From Caldilineaceae bacterium (GTDB lineage: Bacteria; Chloroflexota; Anaerolineae; Caldilineales; Caldilineaceae): a DNA stretch of 5,271 nt. Under the pieces are notes generated by a model. That model had not been told where the DNA came from and ran no database searches. It saw nothing but the letters and a program-made list of their open reading frames with translations. The DNA lies in the NCBI GenBank assembly GCA_028819675.1, contig JAPPKT010000591.1:1-5271 (forward strand), written 5' to 3'. Every line of letters starts with the position of its first letter. Position 1 is the stretch's first letter. The position numbers and the translations under genes were made by a program. This document shows, piece by piece, positions 1 through 5,271 of this stretch.

Positions 1-8
1 ACGCAGAA

Positions 9-629
9 ATGCAAAGGGTGACCGTTTATATTGATGGATTCAATCTCTACTACGGACTCCAAGACAAAAAGTGGCAGCGTTACCTTTGGCTCGATGTGCG
101 TCGTTTGTCGGAGAATCTGCTGCACCCTGGACAGAGCTTGGTAACGGTACGATACTTCACTGCCAAAGTACTCCCTGATCCAAATCGGCCAAACAGACAG
201 AGGCAACAAGAGATATTTCTGGAGGCACTAGGGATGCTGCCAGATGTGAGCATCCACCTAGGATACTATCTTCGAAAAAAGAAGCATTGTCCAAAATGCG
301 GAAATGAAATCTGGATTTACGAGGAGAAAATGACGGACGTCAACATTGCAGCTGAATTACTTGGAGATGCTCAGGATAATGTCTTCGACACGGCGATTAT
401 AGTTTCCGCAGATAGCGATCTGGCCGGTCCGGTTACTACCGTGCTAAAAAGGTACCCAAACAAAAGAATGATACTTGCTTTCCCGCCCAAAAGGGTCTCC
501 AAACTCCTGCGACAGGTAGCCACTGCAAACTTCACCATAGGCCGCAAGAAGTTTGCTGACAGCCAACTGCCCAATCGAGTCACCAAACCCGACGGCTACG
601 TCCTGTCGCGGCCGTTCGGCTGGAGCTAA
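9..629 (+). CDS. NYN domain (LabA/DUF88-like, PIN-fold) putative nuclease
   Basis: This 206-residue protein is a NYN-domain member of the PIN-like metal-dependent nuclease superfamily, which is expected to cut RNA or nucleic acid in the cytoplasm. What is visible: the first beta strand and signature Asp at residues 6-14 (VYIDGFNLY, D9 and N12), a central acidic helix start EEKMTDVNIA at 105-114 (E105, E106, D110), and the SADSDL motif at 133-138 (D135, D137). Together these supply the usual acidic metal site. A Cys pair, CPKCG at 94-98, sits in the loop before the central acidic motif; there are no other cysteines. The C-terminal tail (SQLP, then DGYVL and RPFGW) resembles the tail I recall from full-length family members, so the gene looks complete. 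The ATG leaves only 8 bases of upstream sequence, so no ribosome binding site can be judged; GTG at 18 is an alternative start. Codon use is clearly AT-richer than the start of the next gene, 9 bp downstream. Substrate is unknown. Confidence 0.88.
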   Translation: MQRVTVYIDGFNLYYGLQDKKWQRYLWLDVRRLSENLLHPGQSLVTVRYFTAKVLPDPNRPNRQRQQEIFLEALGMLPDVSIHLGYYLRKKKHCPKCGNEIWIYEEKMTDVNIAAELLGDAQDNVFDTAIIVSADSDLAGPVTTVLKRYPNKRMILAFPPKRVSKLLRQVATANFTIGRKKFADSQLPNRVTKPDGYVLSRPFGWS

Positions 630-632
630 GGA
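628..632 (+). promoter_or_regulatory. Shine-Dalgarno of the methylase gene, overlapping the NYN stop codon
   Basis: AAGGA shares its first two bases with the TAA stop of the NYN gene (627-629) and lies 6 bases before the ATG at 639. The combined TAAGGA matches the 16S anti-SD core. The arrangement supports the ATG at 639 as the start and suggests that the two genes are co-transcribed and possibly translationally coupled. Confidence 0.7.
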
Positions 633-638
633 ATAGGA

Positions 639-3551
639 ATGGAACAGACCAAAACCCGCAAAAAACTCATCGAAGTCGCCCTCCCGCTCGACGCCATCAA
701 CGCCGCCTCCGCCCGCGAAAAATCGATCCGCCACGGCCACCCCAGCACCCTGCACCTCTGGTGGGCCCGGCGCCCGCTGGCCGCGGCCCGCGCCGTCCTC
801 TTCGCCCAACTGGTCGACGATCCCTCCGACCTGTATGAAGAGTTCCCCACCGAGGAAGAACAGAAGAAAGAACGGGACCGCCTCTTCGAGATCATCGAGG
901 AACTGGTGCTGTGGGAAAACACCACCAACGAGATCGTGCTAGAGAAAGCGCGCGCCGAGATCCGCAAGAGCTGGCGCCGCACCTGCGCTGACAACCGCAA
1001 CCACCCCCGCGCAGCCGAACTGTTCGACCCGGAAAAACTGCCCGCCTTCCACGACCCCTTCGCCGGCGGCGGCGCCATCCCCCTCGAAGCCCAGCGCCTC
1101 GGCCTCGAAAGCTACGCCAGCGACCTCAACCCTGTCGCCGTCCTCATCAACAAGGCCATGATCGAGATCCCCCCAAAATTCGCCGGTCGCCCGCCCGTCA
1201 ATCCGGAACACAACGCCGGTCAGGTCGGCATCAGCGCGGCCTGGAAAGGCGCCACCGGCCTCGCCGAAGACGTGCGCTACTACGGCAAATGGATGCGCGA
1301 CGAGGCTGAGAAACGCATCGGCCGTCTCTATCCCAAGATAGAGGTCACCGAGGAGATGGCCGCAGAGCGTCCCGACCTGAAGCGCTACGTGGGTCGCAAG
1401 CTGACAGTTATCGCCTGGCTCTGGGCCCGCACCGTCCGCAGCCCCAATCCCGCTTTCGCCAACGTCGAAGTTCCTCTGGCCTCCACCTTCATCCTCTCTA
1501 CGAAGAAAGGCAAGGAGGCCTACATCGTGCCGGTCATCGAGGATGGCGGGTACAGATTCGCCGTCAACGCGGGAACGCCGCCGGAGCCGGCCAAGAAGGG
1601 CACGAAGTTGACCCGTGGCGCGAATTTCCAGTGTCTGATGTCAGGTGTGCCAATGTCACCTGATTATCTTAAGGCTGAAGGTAGATCTGGGCGCATGAGG
1701 GCCAGAATGATGGCCATCGTGGCTGAAGGTGATAAGGGGCGGGTCTATGTGGCTCCGACGCTGGATCACGAAGGCACAGCGCACAAAGCAAAACCAGACT
1801 GGGAACCACGGCAGGAACTACCGCATGACCCTCGAAACATCTGGTGTCCCCCATATGGGCTCACTACCTTTGCCGACCTGTTCACCGACCGCCAGCTAGT
1901 GGCGCTGACCACATTCACCGACCTGGTACGTGAAGCCCGTGAACGCATCCACCGCGACGCAGTAGCTGCCTGCCTGCCGGACGACGGCGTTCCCCTGCGT
2001 GATGGCGGCACCGGGGCAACTGCGTATGCCGAGGCGGTAGGCACCTATTTGGCTTTCGTCAACAGTCGAAATTCGAACAGTTGTTCTGGTTTCGCGCGGT
2101 GGCAGAATTCCGGCGACTTTGTCGCCGGAATTTTCTCTCGACAGGCTATTCCAATGATGTGGGACTATGCCGAAGTGAACGTGTTTTCCATGTCGACTCA
2201 AAACTGGATGGCTCAGGTTGACTGGGTTGTTAAATCAATTCAGACATTGCCTGACAGCGGGCAGGCTGGCTGGTCATTCCAAGCTGATGCAACTCTGGCC
2301 AACAGCTTAAGTGCAGGGCAGGCTAATTCAGTGCAACCAGTTCTTTCTACCGATCCTCCATACTATGACAATGTTGGTTACGCCGATCTTTCGGATTTCT
2401 TTTACGTGTGGCTGAGAAAAATGCTGAGAGATCCCTTCCCCAATCTCTTTGCTACGCTTGCCACGCCCAAGGCCGAGGAGATGGTTGCCACACCGTATCG
2501 CCACGGAAGTAAACAGGAAGCAGAAACTTTTTTCCTTCACGGTATGACGCGGGCAATGCAACAACTCGTCGAACGCTCCCATCCTACCATGCCTATCACC
2601 ATCTACTACGCCTTCAAACAGGCCGAGAAGAAGGGAGAAGGTATCATTAGCACCGGATGGGAGACGTTTCTCGATGCAGCAATCAGTGTCGGTCTCGCAA
2701 TTACTGGCACTTGGCCAGTGCGGACAGAAAGAGGCGCGCGTTCGTTAGCCATTGGCACAAACGCCCTTGCCTCCAGCATCGTTCTCGTCTGTCGGAAACG
2801 CTCTACCAATGCACAAATAGCCACACGCCGCGAATTCGTTGACGCGCTCAAGGACGAGTTGCCCGTCGCCCTTCGAATGATGCAGGCCGGCAGCATCGCG
2901 CCCGTCGACCTCGCCCAAGCCGCCATCGGACCCGGAATGGCAGTCTTCAGCCGCTACACGCGCGTCCTCGGCGTCAGCGGCCAGCCTCTTTCGGTACGTG
3001 AAGCCCTCTCGCTCATCAACCAAACCCTTGAAGAGGCTCTCGCCGAACAAGAAGGCGACTTCGACGCCGACACACGCTGGGCCGTAGCCTGGTTCGAACA
3101 GGTCGGCTTCAACCAGGGCGATTTCGGCATCGCCGAGACCCTCTCCAAGGCCAAGAACACCAGCGTCGACGGCATGATCGAAGCCGGAATCCTCAACGCC
3201 GGCGGCGGCCAGGTTCGCCTCCTTTGCCCCGACGAACTCCCCGACGACTGGGACCCCGAAACCGACACCCGTCGCACCGTCTGGGAAATGGTCCATCACC
3301 TGATCCGCGTACACAGCCAGTCCGGCGAGGCAGGAGCCGCCGAACTGCTGGCCAAGCTCCGCGCCGACGCCGAGTCCGCCCGCGAACTCGCCTACCGCCT
3401 CTACCGCATCTGCGAACAGAAGAACCGCGCCCAGGAAGCCTTAGGGTATAATGCCCTCGTACAAAGCTGGCCGGAGATCGCCCGCCTCGCCCGTGAACGC
3501 CCGCAGGCGGAGCAGGCAACATTGCTCAGCGAGGCCGGGGGCCCACAGTGA
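639..3551 (+). CDS. DUF1156 (COG1743) adenine-specific DNA methylase
   Basis: This 970-residue protein is a large DNA methyltransferase of the COG1743 / DUF1156 family, members of which occur in anti-phage gene clusters. The DUF1156 region is at about residues 8-60 ([13 protein letters not shown], then the [12 protein letters not shown] core). The SAM-binding motif I is DPFAGGG at 139-145, followed by the acidic SDLNP at 161-165. The catalytic motif is DPPYYD at 572-577; DPPY is typical of N6-adenine (less often N4-cytosine) methylation. About 430 residues separate the two motifs and probably hold the target-recognition part. The region 255-340, where relatives carry a Zn-ribbon, has lost most of its cysteines (C332 remains, S268, F273 and S335 elsewhere). 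A conserved helical C-terminal region follows (about 730-955). Length fits a complete family member. The stop codon overlaps the next start by 4 bp (GTGA). Base composition is mosaic, with a lower-GC middle. Target sequence and modified base are not shown by the sequence. Confidence 0.93.
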   Translation: MEQTKTRKKLIEVALPLDAINAASAREKSIRHGHPSTLHLWWARRPLAAARAVLFAQLVDDPSDLYEEFPTEEEQKKERDRLFEIIEELVLWENTTNEIVLEKARAEIRKSWRRTCADNRNHPRAAELFDPEKLPAFHDPFAGGGAIPLEAQRLGLESYASDLNPVAVLINKAMIEIPPKFAGRPPVNPEHNAGQVGISAAWKGATGLAEDVRYYGKWMRDEAEKRIGRLYPKIEVTEEMAAERPDLKRYVGRKLTVIAWLWARTVRSPNPAFANVEVPLASTFILSTKKGKEAYIVPVIEDGGYRFAVNAGTPPEPAKKGTKLTRGANFQCLMSGVPMSPDYLKAEGRSGRMRARMMAIVAEGDKGRVYVAPTLDHEGTAHKAKPDWEPRQELPHDPRNIWCPPYGLTTFADLFTDRQLVALTTFTDLVREARERIHRDAVAACLPDDGVPLRDGGTGATAYAEAVGTYLAFVNSRNSNSCSGFARWQNSGDFVAGIFSRQAIPMMWDYAEVNVFSMSTQNWMAQVDWVVKSIQTLPDSGQAGWSFQADATLANSLSAGQANSVQPVLSTDPPYYDNVGYADLSDFFYVWLRKMLRDPFPNLFATLATPKAEEMVATPYRHGSKQEAETFFLHGMTRAMQQLVERSHPTMPITIYYAFKQAEKKGEGIISTGWETFLDAAISVGLAITGTWPVRTERGARSLAIGTNALASSIVLVCRKRSTNAQIATRREFVDALKDELPVALRMMQAGSIAPVDLAQAAIGPGMAVFSRYTRVLGVSGQPLSVREALSLINQTLEEALAEQEGDFDADTRWAVAWFEQVGFNQGDFGIAETLSKAKNTSVDGMIEAGILNAGGGQVRLLCPDELPDDWDPETDTRRTVWEMVHHLIRVHSQSGEAGAAELLAKLRADAESARELAYRLYRICEQKNRAQEALGYNALVQSWPEIARLARERPQAEQATLLSEAGGPQ
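2106..2134 (+). repeat. Perfect 12-bp inverted repeat with T-run, inside the methylase gene
   Basis: The left arm AATTCCGGCGAC (2106-2117) and right arm GTCGCCGGAATT (2121-2132) are exact reverse complements separated by a TTT loop, and the sequence continues into a run of four T (2131-2134). As RNA this would be a GC-cored stem with a short U-tract, the shape of a weak intrinsic terminator or attenuator. It lies in frame inside the methylase; the arms encode NSGD and VAGI, residues 490-498. Its function is unknown; it could also be chance, a recombination scar, or a protein-binding palindrome. Confidence 0.85.
3447..3452 (+). promoter_or_regulatory. Possible internal -10 element (TATAAT) ahead of the MNT gene
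   Basis: An exact TATAAT consensus sits inside the 3' end of the methylase gene, 95 bases before the MNT start. It is formed by the codons TAT AAT in a stretch of about 70% GC where the neighbouring codons overwhelmingly end in C. No good -35 hexamer is present at 16-18 bp upstream (the region reads ACCGCG), and there is no extended TG, so the site is only a candidate. Confidence 0.25.
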
Positions 3552-3868
3552 CCAACAACGAGACAGTCGTTGATACGATGGTAGAGCGCATCGTCGCACA
3601 CTTCCAGCCCGCGCGCATCCTGCTCTTCGGCTCGCGGGCACGCGGCACGGACAACCGCTGGAGCGACGTCGACCTGCTTGTTGTAATGGAGGAGGTAGCG
3701 GACAAACGCCGCGCGGCAGTCGAAATGCGGCGGACATTGAGCGACCTGCCGGTCAGCAAAGATATAATCGTGACGACGCCGGAGGAGATTGCCCGCCGCG
3801 GTCACATAGTTGGAACTGTCCTCCGCGCCGCGCTGCGCGAGGGGAAGGTTGTGTATGACCGGAGCTGA
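3548..3868 (+). CDS. Minimal nucleotidyltransferase (MNT, MntA-like antitoxin candidate)
   Basis: This 106-residue protein is a minimal nucleotidyltransferase of the DNA polymerase beta superfamily. The hallmark motif is complete: GSRARG at 28-33, then SDVDL at 39-43 with the metal-binding D40 and D42, and a third acidic residue D72 in the KDIIV strand (71-75). The catalytic site therefore looks intact. In characterised MntA-HepT pairs, the nucleotidyltransferase inactivates its HEPN toxin by adding AMP to a tyrosine; a comparable role is inferred here from family and position. The start is GTG at 3548, within GTGA, so start and upstream stop overlap by 4 bp and translation is probably coupled to the methylase. 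A purine-rich GGGGG lies a few bases upstream, but no strong SD is seen. Its end overlaps the HEPN gene by 14 bp. Length is typical for the family. Confidence 0.92.
   Translation: MTNNETVVDTMVERIVAHFQPARILLFGSRARGTDNRWSDVDLLVVMEEVADKRRAAVEMRRTLSDLPVSKDIIVTTPEEIARRGHIVGTVLRAALREGKVVYDRS
3763..3768 (+). promoter_or_regulatory. Possible internal -10 element (TATAAT) ahead of the HEPN gene
   Basis: A second exact TATAAT lies within the MNT gene, across the codons for D72-I73-I74, including an uncommon ATA. It is 86 bases before the HEPN start. The nearest -35-like hexamer, TTGAGC at 3737-3742 (4 of 6), leaves a 20-bp spacer, longer than the preferred 17. Weak candidate only. Confidence 0.18.
3841..3848 (+). 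promoter_or_regulatory. Shine-Dalgarno that sets the HEPN start
   Basis: GGGGAAGG ends 6 bases before the ATG at 3855, within the last codons of the MNT gene. It supports this ATG over the in-frame ATG at 3810, which would add 15 residues ([14 protein letters not shown]) that read as an out-of-frame shadow of the MNT C-terminus. Confidence 0.6.
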
Positions 3869-4283
3869 TGTAGTCGTGCAAGAGGCCAGGCGATGGCTGC
3901 AGTTCTCCGCGGAGGATCTTGATGTCGCCCAGCGCCTGCTGACGGACCGTTTGTCAGCCCCCCGTCACGTCTGCTGGCTCTCTCAGCAAGCTGCAGAGAA
4001 GGCGCTGAAAGCCGCTCTGGTGCTGGAGGAAATTGACTTTCCTTATACGCACGACCTGAACGTTCTGCGGAATCTGCTGCCGGACAGTTGGATCCTGCGG
4101 GCTGACCATTCTGAATTGGCTGATTTGACCGAGTGGGCCGTGGAAGCCAGATATCCCGGCGAGTGGCCCGAGGCTACCGAGTCGGATGCGGCCCGTGCCG
4201 AGTCGGAGGCCCGTGCCACGCGCGATTCTGTAGTGACAGAGTTCCAAAGGCGCGGTATCAACGTGAATCAGAGCGTAAAATGA
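3855..4283 (+). CDS. HEPN domain protein, partner of the MNT
   Basis: This 142-residue, all-helical protein belongs to the HEPN family (PF05168-like), the usual partner of minimal nucleotidyltransferases. Visible family marks: the helix CWLSQQAAEKALKAALV at 40-56, the FPYTHDL segment at 62-68, and EARYPGEWPE at 98-107, in the usual order. HEPN partners in such pairs are often RNase toxins or substrate-binding subunits. The catalytic RX4-6H signature of toxic HEPN RNases is not seen in the C-terminal helices; the only R-X5-H match (R32-H38) lies in the loop before the second helix, so RNase activity is uncertain. Possible AMP-accepting tyrosines are Y64 and Y100. The start overlaps the MNT gene by 14 bp and has its own SD. 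The C-terminal helix contains a short internal duplication (ESDAARA / ESEARA). The gene is intact. Confidence 0.9.
   Translation: MTGADVVVQEARRWLQFSAEDLDVAQRLLTDRLSAPRHVCWLSQQAAEKALKAALVLEEIDFPYTHDLNVLRNLLPDSWILRADHSELADLTEWAVEARYPGEWPEATESDAARAESEARATRDSVVTEFQRRGINVNQSVK
4177..4215 (+). repeat. Short imperfect tandem repeat in the HEPN gene
   Basis: The sequence CCGAGTCGGA occurs at 4177-4186 and again at 4198-4207, each followed by a copy of GGCCCGTG or GCCCGTG. Unit one is 21 bp and unit two 18 bp, so frame is kept and one codon differs. It encodes ESDAARA then ESEARA in the last helix. This looks like a small in-frame duplication by slippage. Confidence 0.6.
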
Positions 4284-4303
4284 AGTCGTCTCCCCTCTCT
4301 TCT

Positions 4304-4309
4304 GTGGAG
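4304..4309 (+). promoter_or_regulatory. Likely Shine-Dalgarno of the ATPase gene
   Basis: GTGGAG in the 36-bp gap after the HEPN stop ends 10 bases before the ATG at 4320. It is a moderate match with slightly long spacing. The rest of the gap is a pyrimidine-rich stretch (about 4286-4302) with no hairpin that I can see, so there is no terminator between the HEPN and ATPase genes. Confidence 0.45.
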
Positions 4310-4319
4310 TAGTGAAGAT

Positions 4320-5271
4320 ATGGACGACACACACAACGACAGCGGCTTGCCGCTCCCCGATCTCTACATCGAGAACTTCCGCGGCATCAGGAAACTGTCG
4401 ATCCCGCGTCTGGGGCGGGTGACGCTGCTGGCGGGGCGCAACGGCGTGGGCAAGACGACCGCGCTGGACGCCATCCGGGTCTACGCGGCGCGCGGGCGAC
4501 ATCAAGCGCTGGCCCGCGTCTTGGATGTTCACGACGAGATCACTACGCCCAGTGATCCTCGCCAAGATGGAACAGTTCACATCAACTGGGCGGCGCTGTT
4601 CTATGAGCGCACCATTCGCGAGGAAGCGCCTGTGTCGATCGGTCCAAGAGAAAAGACAGGTCAGCTGAGGATCAGAGCAACTGTCCCGGACTACGGGGAT
4701 CCTGCATTTTCTCGCATGTCGCATACACTCCTGCATCGCCTTTTGGAAGACGGTCTGCCACTGTTTGAGGTCGATTGCCAGGGGCACGGCTACTTTCTCA
4801 TACCGCTTGCCTATGGTGGAAGCGCGTCGAGCGTTGAAGAGTTGCTTCCGGAAATAGAGTGTGAACTCGTTGGCCCGGGCGCGCTGGCGCGGTCCGACAT
4901 GGCGCGTATGTGGAATAAGGTCGCCCTGACCGATGACGAGGAGAGGATAGCGCGGTCAATTGGGTTGACTTGCGGCCTTGAAGTCAGCCGCGTCGGCATG
5001 ATCGGCGACGACGTACGCGAGAACGGGGGCGACAGGCTGCGGGGCCTCGTCAGGCTCAAGAGCCACAAGCGTCCAGTACCGTTGCGAAGCCTCGGCGAAG
5101 GCGCGATACGGCTATTCGGCGTCGCCTTGGCGCTCGCCAACAGCCGCGATGGTTTCCTCCTCATTGACGAAGCCGAGAACGGCATTCACCACTCCGTGCA
5201 GCGAAATTACTGGCGCATGGTGCTACAGACCGCCCACGAAAACAACGTTCAAGTCTTCGCCACGACGCACA
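4320..5271 (+). CDS. AAA ATPase of the SMC/ABC-like AAA_15/AAA_21 class, 3' partial
   Basis: An open frame runs from the ATG at 4320 to the window edge (317 complete codons) without a stop. The N-terminus has the LYIENFRGIRKLSIP strand-turn typical of RecF/OLD/SMC-like heads (15-29). Walker A is GRNGVGKTT at 39-47. The ABC-type signature is SLGEG at 257-261, Walker B is FLLIDEAENGIH at 279-290 (D283, E284), and the H-switch is ATTH at 314-317, where the window ends. Residues about 75-250 form the variable lid region, with no coiled coil obvious to me. Proteins of this class are ATP-driven sensors or DNA clamps, and many act with a TOPRIM-type nuclease (DUF3226, DUF4276 or DUF4435 relatives) encoded fused or next door; no such domain is inside the window. 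The 36-bp gap to the HEPN gene suggests the same transcript. ATP binding is well supported; the biological role is inferred. Confidence 0.9.
   Translation, partial: MDDTHNDSGLPLPDLYIENFRGIRKLSIPRLGRVTLLAGRNGVGKTTALDAIRVYAARGRHQALARVLDVHDEITTPSDPRQDGTVHINWAALFYERTIREEAPVSIGPREKTGQLRIRATVPDYGDPAFSRMSHTLLHRLLEDGLPLFEVDCQGHGYFLIPLAYGGSASSVEELLPEIECELVGPGALARSDMARMWNKVALTDDEERIARSIGLTCGLEVSRVGMIGDDVRENGGDRLRGLVRLKSHKRPVPLRSLGEGAIRLFGVALALANSRDGFLLIDEAENGIHHSVQRNYWRMVLQTAHENNVQVFATTH

Noticed and set aside
2703..2719. 6-bp inverted repeat ACTGGC / GCCAGT with a 5-nt loop
   Set aside because: The stem is too short to stand out from chance in a window this size, and no T-run follows it.
2745..3314. 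Minus-strand frame of 189 codons opposite the methylase 3' part
   Set aside because: The product is a low-complexity, Gly/Val/Ala/Asp-rich shadow of the C-ending codons of the methylase, and the plus-strand frame is clearly conserved.
639..3551. Methylase gene as a frameshifted or broken gene because of its uneven composition
   Set aside because: The reading frame is continuous over 970 codons, the key motifs are intact, and family-like sequence continues to the C-terminus.
3810..3854. Upstream ATG as an alternative HEPN start
   Set aside because: The extra 15 residues come from the middle of the MNT coding sequence in another frame. The HEPN fold begins after the ATG at 3855, which has a GGGGAAGG SD at good spacing.
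3948..3968. R-X5-H match (R32-H38) in the HEPN protein as the toxin active site
   Set aside because: It lies in the loop before the second helix rather than in the C-terminal helix where the HEPN RNase signature is expected, so it is probably a chance match.
4284..4319. Gap between HEPN and ATPase genes as a terminator or promoter region
   Set aside because: It has only a pyrimidine-rich stretch and an SD-like GTGGAG; no stem-loop or -10/-35 pair was seen.
3954..4787. Long open frame of 277 codons on the minus strand
   Set aside because: It lies antisense to the well-supported HEPN and ATPase genes, shows no recognisable domain, and spans the gap between them. GC-rich codon bias on the plus strand easily leaves such frames open.

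Overview
The window is a compact block of five genes, all on the + strand, that looks like part of a bacterial defence or accessory island. The order is a NYN/PIN-like nuclease, a 970-residue DUF1156 (COG1743) adenine-specific DNA methylase, a minimal nucleotidyltransferase (MNT), a HEPN-domain partner, and an AAA ATPase that runs off the right edge. Spacing is very tight: 9 bp, a 4-bp overlap, a 14-bp overlap, then 36 bp. No stretch over 300 bases lacks a gene. I found no RNA genes, CRISPR array, insertion sequence or tRNA.

Organism: Shine-Dalgarno sequences of the TAAGGA / GGGGAAGG kind and a GTG start indicate a prokaryote, most likely a bacterium of medium to high GC. Gene families of this kind are, as I recall, frequent in Chloroflexota, Cyanobacteria and some archaea. 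An uncultivated Chloroflexota-like lineage is a guess, not something the sequence proves.

Layout: 9-629 encodes the NYN protein, with AT-richer codon use (rows of about 42-52% GC). 639-3551 encodes the methylase. Its two ends are about 63-73% GC with C-ending codons, while much of the middle (about 1621-1800 and 2041-2820) drops to about 42-52% GC, so the gene is a compositional mosaic. A perfect 12-bp inverted repeat followed by a T-run lies inside this lower-GC middle. 3548-3868 and 3855-4283 form a translationally coupled MNT-HEPN pair of toxin-antitoxin type. 4320 to the right edge encodes the N-terminal 317 residues of an SMC/ABC-type AAA ATPase (AAA_15/AAA_21 class); the window stops exactly at its H-switch histidine.

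How the genes may work together (inference): the methylase probably marks host DNA at adenine. The adjacent NYN protein could be a nuclease effector, an unusual alternative to a classical restriction enzyme. The MNT-HEPN pair would add an addiction or abortive-infection layer. The ATPase resembles the sensor ATPases of OLD- and PARIS-like systems, whose TOPRIM-type effector would be expected just beyond the right edge. Whether all five genes form one system, or are separate modules gathered in one island, cannot be decided from this window.
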